A model generated the notes under the pieces. It worked only from the letters and a program-made list of their open reading frames with translations, searched no databases and was not told the DNA's origin. Positions 58,857 through 64,000 of a stretch of DNA of 64,000 nucleotides are shown here, piece by piece. The DNA is from Streptomyces sp. NBC_00440 (GTDB lineage Bacteria > Actinomycetota > Actinomycetes > Streptomycetales > Streptomycetaceae). The translations under genes were made by a program, and so were the position numbers. Location of the stretch: contig NZ_CP107921.1 in NCBI RefSeq assembly GCF_036014215.1, forward strand, positions 5,463,501-5,527,500. Direction: 5' to 3'. Position 1 is the first letter of the stretch; each line of letters begins with the position of its first letter.

Positions 58857-60198
58857 CGGCGGCCTCCGCCGGGCGGTCGTCCTCGGCGGGGCGGTCGTCC
58901 TCCACCGGCCGGTCGTCCTCCACCGGCCGGTCGTCGGGCACCCCGGACTCCTGGTGGAAGTCGGTCTCGCGCCAGTCGCTCGGCAGCAGGTGGTCGAGCA
59001 CGTCGTCGACGGTGACCACCCCGAGCAGCGAGCCGCTCTCATCCACGACGGGCGCCGCGAGCAGGTTGTACGCGGCGAGATAGCTGGTCAGCACCGGCAG
59101 CGTGGCCTGTGGCGGCAGCGGCGGCAGGTCGCTGTCGACGATCGCGCCGACCAGGGTGAACGGCGGATCGCGCAGCAGCCGCTGGAAGTGCACCGCGCCC
59201 AGGTACTTGCCCGTCGGCGTCTCGTCCGGCGGCCTGCACACGTACACCTGCGCGGCCAGCGCGGGGGAGAGGTCCTCCTTGCGTACGCGGGCCAGCGCGT
59301 CGGCGATCGTCGCGTCCGGGCGCAGCACGATCGGCTCGGTCGTCATCAGACCGCCCGCGGTCCGCTCCTCGTAGGAGAGGAGCCGCCGCACATCGGCCGC
59401 GTCGTCCGGCCGCATCAGCGTCAGCAGCCGCTCCTTGTCCTCCTCGGGCAGCTCGCTCAGCAGGTCGGCGGCGTCGTCCGGGTCCATCGCCTCCAGCACG
59501 TCGGCGGCGCGCTCCTCCTGGAGCTTGCCGAGGATCTCCACCTGGTCGTCCTCGGGCAGTTCCTCCAGTACGTCGGCGAGCCGGTCGTCGTCGAGGGCGG
59601 CGGCCACCTCCGCCCGGCGCTTGGGCGAGAGGTGGTGCATCACATTGGCGAGGTCGGCCGGGCGCAGCTCCTCGAAGGTGGCGACCAGGCTCTCCGCGCC
59701 CTGCCCCTCCTCCTCCAGCGAGAAGCCGGTGACGCCGGACCACTCGACGGTCAGGGTCTCGCCCTTGCGCCGCAGCGCGCCGGCCTTCCCCTTCCGTACG
59801 AAGACCTTGTCGATCTCCCAGTCGCGGCGGGCCGGGAGCTGCTGCACGGACACGTCGAGGACGGTCACCTGCTCGTCCGTGCCGGTCAGCCGCACCCGCC
59901 GGTCGAGCAGCTCGCCGAGGACCAGCCGCTCGGTGGGGCGCTGTTCGAAGCGGCGCACATTGACCACGCCGGTGGTGATGACCTGTCCCGACTCGATACC
60001 GGTGACCCGGGTCATCGGCAGGAAGATCCGGCGGCGGCCGACCACCTCGACGACCAGTCCGAGCAGCCGCGGCGGGCGGGTGCCGACGCGCAGCATCGCG
60101 ACGAGGTCGCGCACCCGGCCGACCTGGTCGCCGTTCGGGTCGAAGACGGAGACTCCGGCGAGGTGCGAGACGAAGATCCGGGGGACGCCTGCCGCCAT
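58846..60198 (-). CDS. Soluble MgtE-N and CBS domain protein
   Basis: The 450-residue protein has an N-terminal PRC-barrel-like region (FVSHLAGVSVFDPNGDQVGRVRD), an MgtE intracellular N-domain (ELRPADLANVMHHLSPKRRAEVAAALDDD through LPEDDQVEILGKLQEERAADVLEAMDPDDAADLL) and two CBS motifs (VLRPDATIADALARVR; AAPVVDESGSLLGVVTVDDVLD). It lacks the five membrane helices of real MgtE magnesium channels, so it cannot transport by itself. It may sense Mg2+ or nucleotides and control a partner such as DUF1003 or CorA. AGGAGG precedes the ATG. The C-terminus ends in tandem acidic repeats. Confidence 0.88.
   Translation of the reverse strand: MAAGVPRIFVSHLAGVSVFDPNGDQVGRVRDLVAMLRVGTRPPRLLGLVVEVVGRRRIFLPMTRVTGIESGQVITTGVVNVRRFEQRPTERLVLGELLDRRVRLTGTDEQVTVLDVSVQQLPARRDWEIDKVFVRKGKAGALRRKGETLTVEWSGVTGFSLEEEGQGAESLVATFEELRPADLANVMHHLSPKRRAEVAAALDDDRLADVLEELPEDDQVEILGKLQEERAADVLEAMDPDDAADLLSELPEEDKERLLTLMRPDDAADVRRLLSYEERTAGGLMTTEPIVLRPDATIADALARVRKEDLSPALAAQVYVCRPPDETPTGKYLGAVHFQRLLRDPPFTLVGAIVDSDLPPLPPQATLPVLTSYLAAYNLLAAPVVDESGSLLGVVTVDDVLDHLLPSDWRETDFHQESGVPDDRPVEDDRPVEDDRPAEDDRPAEAADDR
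58869..58935. repeat. 18-bp coding tandem repeats at the C-terminus of the MgtE-N protein
   Basis: About 3.7 copies of an 18-bp unit encode repeats of DDRPVE/DDRPAE. The first two copies differ from the last two at several bases. The tail is acidic and may be involved in cation or protein binding. Confidence 0.9.
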
Positions 60199-60393
60199 CC
60201 GCGCCTCCTCTTCGTACGCTCCGTACGGTGCCCGTTTCGCTGCCGTTGCGGCGCCTTGTCCGGGCCTCACGTTAGCCCGTCCTGCTCCGAGCCGCCCCGG
60301 CAGCGGGTCCGGATGGCTCTGTTCCGGTGGGGGCGGCGGACCCGGGTACGCTGCGGTCTCCTGGTGAGGACACTCGTAAGAGAGGCAGTGCAC

Positions 60394-61134
60394 GTGGCTG
60401 CATTTCCCCCGGCCGCCCGGGCCCGCAGGGCAGGACTGGCAGGCGCGCTGTGCGCCGCTCTGGCGGTCTCGCTCGCGGCCTGCTCGGGCGACGACCCGGA
60501 CGCGGGGACCAACGGCGTCGGCAAGCTCTCCGCGAAGGAGATCGAGACCAGGGCGCGCACGGCGGCGGACGCGGCCAAGGCGGTACGGGTCGCCGGCACG
60601 CTGATCGGCAAGGGCGGCTCGTACCAGCTGAACATGCGGCTCACCACCGACGGCGGCACCGGCTCGGTCACCTCGAAGACCAGTACGTTCGCGCTCCTGC
60701 GGATCGGTGACGCGCTCTATGTGAAGGCCGGCGCGGGCTTCTGGAAGCAGACCGACGGCAAGGACGGCGCCGCCGCCGCGGGCAAGCTCGACGACAAATA
60801 CGTCAAGGTGCCGAAGCAGGACCCCGCCTACGGGCAGTTCCGCGGGTTCACCGACATGCACGCGCTGCTCGACGGGCTGCTGGGGCTGCACGGCTCGCTG
60901 GGCAAGGGCGACCGGACCAAGGTGGGCGGTGTCCCGGCGGTCCAGGTCACCGGGGGCGGCGGACAGGGCGGCACACTCGATGTGTCGCTGAAGGGGACCC
61001 CGTACCCGCTGCGGTTCGAGCGGGCGGGCGGCGCGGGTGCGCTCCGGCTGACGGAGTGGAACAGGAGCGTCACGCTGAAGGCGCCGGGCAAGGACGACAC
61101 CGTGGACCACGGACACGAGCTGCCCACGTCGTGA
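60394..61134 (+). CDS. Putative lipoprotein, LppX/LprG-like
   Basis: The 246-residue protein starts with GTG 60394 (GAGAGG 8 nt upstream) and has a lipoprotein signal with lipobox SLAAC (near residue 31). The mature part has a LolA/LppX-like beta pattern: IETRARTAADAAKAVRVAG, MRLTTDGGTGSV, FALLRIGDALYVKAG, VGGVPAVQVTGG, YPLRFERAGGAGALRLTEW. Lipoproteins of this fold bind and transport lipids across the envelope in mycobacteria. The order next to mrp and MgtE-N genes agrees with lpqX-like genes there. Confidence in the exact family is moderate. Confidence 0.82.
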   Translation: MAAFPPAARARRAGLAGALCAALAVSLAACSGDDPDAGTNGVGKLSAKEIETRARTAADAAKAVRVAGTLIGKGGSYQLNMRLTTDGGTGSVTSKTSTFALLRIGDALYVKAGAGFWKQTDGKDGAAAAGKLDDKYVKVPKQDPAYGQFRGFTDMHALLDGLLGLHGSLGKGDRTKVGGVPAVQVTGGGGQGGTLDVSLKGTPYPLRFERAGGAGALRLTEWNRSVTLKAPGKDDTVDHGHELPTS

Positions 61135-61257
61135 GGCGGACCTGGCCGTAAGTCGTAAGTCGTGAGGCGTGAGGCGTCCGGGTCCCGGCCGTGGCGGGGC
61201 CGGGCGAAGGACGTCACGGGCCGGGCCGTCAGCAGGGCACGCGCGGGGGCGCGCCCG

Positions 61258-61767
61258 TCACCGGCGGCGTTTGCGCTTGAGCAGCAGCTTCGGGAGGCCC
61301 GCCGGGATCTCCTGACGGGTCGTCGCCGGTGTGGGCAGGGGGACGGCGGCGAGCGATCCGTCCGGCAGCTCCGTGCTCGACCCGCGCGGCACGAGCCGCA
61401 CCACGCGGCACTCCCGCGCCCAGCGCTCCACCATCGCCTCGCCGTCCGGCGCGTTCAGCCGCTTGCCCTTGAGCTCGGCGACGGCCGCCTCCCACGCGTC
61501 CGAGCGGGGCGCGAGCTCCGCCGTCACCGCGCTCCAGGCGACCAGCCGGCCGCCCTTGTCCTTGCTGCGCACCGTGACCTCGGCTGCCGCGCCGTCGGCC
61601 AGCCCCGGCAGCGGCTGCTCCCCGGGGCCGTCCCCGACGAGCAGCGCGGCGCCGTCGTGCCAGACGTGCCAGAGCGCCCGCTCCGGCCCGCTGCCCCGCA
61701 CCCAGATGAGGCCGGACTTCTTGGTGGCCTCCTCGACGAGGGCCCGCTCAAGGAAGGTCTGTGTCAT
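61258..61767 (-). CDS. Conserved hypothetical protein
   Basis: The 169-residue protein begins MTQTFLERALVEEATKKSGL and has a beta-rich N-terminal half (LIWVRGSGPERALWHVWHDGAALLVGDGP, AAAEVTVRSKDKGGRLVAWSAVTAEL), then a helix and the C-terminal basic end KLLLKRKRRR. The first part might have a split-barrel flavin-binding fold, but no clear motif is visible. Good codon bias shows it is a real gene. 45 bp separate it from corA upstream on the same strand, so they may be co-transcribed. Confidence 0.75.
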   Translation of the reverse strand: MTQTFLERALVEEATKKSGLIWVRGSGPERALWHVWHDGAALLVGDGPGEQPLPGLADGAAAEVTVRSKDKGGRLVAWSAVTAELAPRSDAWEAAVAELKGKRLNAPDGEAMVERWARECRVVRLVPRGSSTELPDGSLAAVPLPTPATTRQEIPAGLPKLLLKRKRRR

Positions 61768-61812
61768 GCGCCCAGCGTAAGGGCGGTGCGCAGGCGCCGA
61801 CGGTGCGGCTCC

Positions 61813-62928
61813 TCAGAGCCAGCCGTTCCGCTTCAGGGTGCGGTGGATGCCGACACACAGGGCCAGGATCCCCACCATCACCATGGGGTAGCCGTACCGC
61901 CAGCGGAGTTCGGGCATGTGCTGGAAGTTCATGCCGTACACGCCCGTGATCATCGTCGGCACGGCGATGATGGCGGCCCACGCGGTGATCTTGCGCATGT
62001 CCTCGTTCTGCGCGACCGTCGCCTGCGCCAGGTTCGCCTGGAGGATCGAGTTGAGCAGGTCGTCGAAGCCGACGACCTGCTCCTGGACCCGGGCCAGGTG
62101 GTCGGCGACATCGCGGAAGTACTTCTGGATGTCCGGGTCGACGAGCCGCATCGGCCGCTCGCTGAGCTGCTGCATCGGGCGCAGCAGCGGCGAGACCGCC
62201 CGCTTGAACTCCAGCACCTCACGCTTCAGCTGGTAGATGCGCCCCGCGTCGGTGCCGCGCGAAGTCCCCTTCGCGGGCTCGGAGAAGACATCGATCTCGA
62301 CCTCGTCGATGTCGTCCTGCACAGCGGACGCGACCGCCAGATAGCCGTCGACCACCTGGTCGGCGATGGCGTGCAGTACGGCCGACGGGCCCTTGGCGAG
62401 CAGTTCGGTGTCCTCCTGGAGCCGGTGGCGCAGCGCGCGCAGCGAGCCCTGGCCGCCGTGCCGGACGGTGATGACGAAGTCCCGTCCGGTGAAGCACATC
62501 ACCTCGCCGGTTTCGACCACCTCGCTGGTGGAGGTGAGTTCGGCGTGCTCGACGTAGTGGATGGTCTTGAAGACGGTGAAGAGGGTGTCGTCGTACCGCT
62601 CCAGCTTCGGCCGCTGGTGTGCGTGCACGGCGTCCTCGACCGCGAGCGGGTGCAGCCCGAACTCGGCCGCGATACCGGAGAACTCCTCCTCGGTCGGCTC
62701 ATGGAGACCGATCCAGGTGAAACCGCCGGACTCGTTGGCGCGCTTCAGCGCCTCACGCGGCGTCAGGCACTTCTTGCCCGCTTCGCGCACGCCGTCCCGG
62801 TAGACCGCGCAGTCCACGACCGCGCTGCTGGCCGAGGGGTCGCGGGTCGGGTCGTAATTGCTGTGCGTGGAGCTGCTCTTGCGCAGGGAGGGACGGACCG
62901 CTGCGCGCAGGTCACGGATCATCGACAT
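61813..62928 (-). CDS. corA: Magnesium/cobalt channel CorA
   Basis: The 371-residue protein has the large cytoplasmic N-terminal domain (FTWIGLHEPTEEEFSGIAAEFGLHPLAVEDAV, QRPKLERYDDTLFTVFKT), long stalk helices, and two C-terminal membrane helices with the invariant YGMNF motif (near residue 330) between TM1 (AAIIAVPTMITGVYGMNF) and TM2. It forms a pentameric Mg2+ channel. ATG 62928 has AAGGAG 7 nt upstream. A 434-bp region without other genes lies upstream and may hold a regulatory leader. Confidence 0.94.
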   Translation of the reverse strand: MSMIRDLRAAVRPSLRKSSSTHSNYDPTRDPSASSAVVDCAVYRDGVREAGKKCLTPREALKRANESGGFTWIGLHEPTEEEFSGIAAEFGLHPLAVEDAVHAHQRPKLERYDDTLFTVFKTIHYVEHAELTSTSEVVETGEVMCFTGRDFVITVRHGGQGSLRALRHRLQEDTELLAKGPSAVLHAIADQVVDGYLAVASAVQDDIDEVEIDVFSEPAKGTSRGTDAGRIYQLKREVLEFKRAVSPLLRPMQQLSERPMRLVDPDIQKYFRDVADHLARVQEQVVGFDDLLNSILQANLAQATVAQNEDMRKITAWAAIIAVPTMITGVYGMNFQHMPELRWRYGYPMVMVGILALCVGIHRTLKRNGWL

Positions 62929-63362
62929 GGCGGGGCTCCTTCACGGAGAGGCCGTCGGCGGGCGTGGCACTGCCCGGAATGGGGGCGTATCGAGGTGTTG
63001 GTCTCATACGTCCGCAAAGCGGGCGGAACCGCGGCGTCGCTGTGACGGCGTTCGCTACAGACACGGATCAGACAGAAGCGAGGTGCTCTTCCGGCGTGCG
63101 AAATGCCATGAGACTCAGGAGGTTTCCCGGTGTTGGGGCCGGGTATGCAGGGTCTCAGGTCACAGAGAACACGGAAAATGCGCGGAAGAGCGGCTTGTAC
63201 TGCACGGTCGACTCGGATCTCGATCCATCGCAGTCCCACCTCCTCCGGCCGGTCCCCCGTGGGGGACAATGATGCTGCCCTGACCAGCGGCCAAGACTAT
63301 CAGCCGACTGAAGCGTCAAGCCCCCACTTTGCCCGTTCGATACGCGCTCTATGCTCGGGCTC
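62929..63362. promoter_or_regulatory. Divergent region of corA and the SUFU gene with possible leader ORF
   Basis: The 434 bp contain no certain gene. On the minus strand a 22-codon frame (63228-63160) with a GGAGGAGG ribosome site lies 230 nt before corA and starts MDRDPSRP. A perfect 7-bp inverted repeat around 2 bases is at 63252-63267. On the plus strand TATGCT (63350-63355) is 7 nt before the SUFU ATG, which suggests a leaderless start. I do not see the conserved core of the M-box (Mg2+) riboswitch. Confidence 0.4.
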
Positions 63363-63956
63363 ATGGCAGATGTTCTCGCTCTGGTCGAAGCCCGACTGCG
63401 CTCGGCGCTGGGTGAGCCGGACGCCCGCGCGGCCGTGACGTTCCTCGGTACGGACCGGATCGAGGTGCTGCGCTTCGTGGACGCCCGCGATCCGGCCGTC
63501 GTCCGCTACGCCACGCTCGGGATGTCCGCACACCCCATGTCCGACCCCACGGCCACCCTCGCGGACCCGGTGCAGGGGCCGCGCGCGGAGCTGGTCCTCT
63601 CGGTGCGTGCCGGACTCGCCGACACCGACAAGGTGCTCCGCCCGCTCGCGGTCCTGGCCGCTTCGCCGCAGGTGGAGGGCGTCATCGTGGCTCCGGGCGC
63701 CTCGCTCGACGTCGGTGAACCGCTGTGGAGCGGCGCGCCGTTCAGCTCGGTGCTGGTCGCCGAGCCCGGCGGGCTGGTCGAGGATCTGGAGCTGGACGCG
63801 CCGCTGGACCCGGTCCGCTTTCTGCCGCTGCTGCCGATGACGGACAACGAGGCGGCGTGGAAGCGGGTGCACGGCGCCGGGGAACTCCAGGAACGCTGGC
63901 TGGCACGCGGAACGGACCTGCGCGATCCGCTGCGCAGGTCCGTTCCGCTGGACTGA
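63363..63956 (+). CDS. Suppressor-of-fused (SUFU) family protein
   Basis: The 197-residue protein starts MADVLALVEARLRSALGEPD. Its middle resembles the SUFU domain: EVLRFVDARDPAVVRYATLGMSAHPM, RAELVLSVRAGLAD, WSGAPFSSVLVAEPGGLVEDLEL and FLPLLPMTDNEAAWKRVHGAGELQERWL. Bacterial SUFU proteins are often immunity or scaffold proteins, but this widely conserved type stands alone. There is no ribosome site, consistent with leaderless translation. The last 17 codons carry a perfect inverted repeat (63907-63948). Confidence 0.85.
   Translation: MADVLALVEARLRSALGEPDARAAVTFLGTDRIEVLRFVDARDPAVVRYATLGMSAHPMSDPTATLADPVQGPRAELVLSVRAGLADTDKVLRPLAVLAASPQVEGVIVAPGASLDVGEPLWSGAPFSSVLVAEPGGLVEDLELDAPLDPVRFLPLLPMTDNEAAWKRVHGAGELQERWLARGTDLRDPLRRSVPLD
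63907..63948 (+). terminator. Hairpin inside the 3-prime end of the SUFU gene
   Basis: A perfect 17-bp inverted repeat (63907-63923 with 63932-63948, 8-nt loop) ends 5 nt before the stop codon at 63954. It is a terminator-like structure placed within the reading frame. Confidence 0.7.
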
Positions 63957-64000
63957 CCGGTCCGGTTCGGTTCCGCCGGACCACCCGGCCGTTCTGTTCT

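Noticed and set aside
58390..60390. Long plus-strand frame running into the lipoprotein gene
   Set aside because: Only the part from GTG 60394 has a ribosome site and signal peptide; the rest is antisense to the DUF1003 and MgtE-N genes.
62929..63228. M-box or other Mg2+ riboswitch upstream of corA
   Set aside because: None of the conserved core segments that I know are visible on the corA strand.
63130..63438. Plus-strand frame with AGGAGG and GTG running into the SUFU gene
   Set aside because: Overlaps the SUFU gene in another frame and lacks codon bias.

Overview
The window is a high-GC actinobacterial chromosome segment and almost certainly Streptomyces. Third codon positions are strongly G/C biased, GTG and TTG starts are common, genes often overlap by ATGA or GTGA, rare TTA codons occur, and the conserved gene order (typA, a bldK-like oligopeptide transporter, mshB, fdxA, dapC, dapE, folP-like, tag, sigE-type ECF factor, tatB, mrp, corA) is a known actinobacterial core block. 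I see no rRNA, tRNA, CRISPR array, insertion sequence or prophage.

Layout. Positions 1-4800: end of typA, two small secreted proteins, an OmpR-type two-component system, a GNAT acetyltransferase and a chloramphenicol-phosphotransferase-like kinase. Positions 4811-9571: the most interesting stretch, a four-gene unit on the minus strand coding for an M3 oligoendopeptidase, a 19-residue peptide with an almost ideal ribosome-binding site, a ThiF/MccB-like adenylating enzyme with an RRE-like N-terminal domain, and an MFS exporter. The order peptide-E1 enzyme-exporter is that of microcin C (mccA-mccB-mccC), and hairpins separate the peptide gene from the enzyme gene. I read it as a candidate RiPP or peptide-conjugate pathway. 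TTA codons in the peptidase and exporter suggest bldA-dependent timing.

Positions 10050-23622: two divergent five-gene oligopeptide ABC transporter operons (the left one has the bldK gene order) plus an orphan ATPase that shares a 136-bp identical tract with the ATPase at the end of the left operon. Positions 24053-33875: an S9 peptidase, mshB for mycothiol synthesis, a membrane anchored cell-wall protein, and an ABC-2 transporter co-transcribed with a DesK/DesR-like two-component system. Positions 33939-39032: a GT-C glycosyltransferase, a DUF2000/AraC divergent pair, a transglutaminase-like protein and a GNAT enzyme.

Positions 39146-49588: ferredoxin, lysine/diaminopimelate genes dapC and dapE, a LOG-family hydrolase, a secreted PI-PLC, a large SUKH-domain protein, a folP2-type dihydropteroate synthase homologue, a DivIVA-domain protein and Tag glycosylase. 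Positions 49697-63956: enoyl-CoA hydratase, DUF3117, an O-methyltransferase divergent from an ECF sigma factor with its zinc anti-sigma factor, HtrA protease, TatB, Mrp, DUF1003, a soluble MgtE-N/CBS protein, a lipoprotein, CorA and a SUFU-family protein. The sigma factor, anti-sigma factor, HtrA and TatB form an envelope-stress module, with a recognisable ECF autoregulatory promoter in front of the sigma gene.
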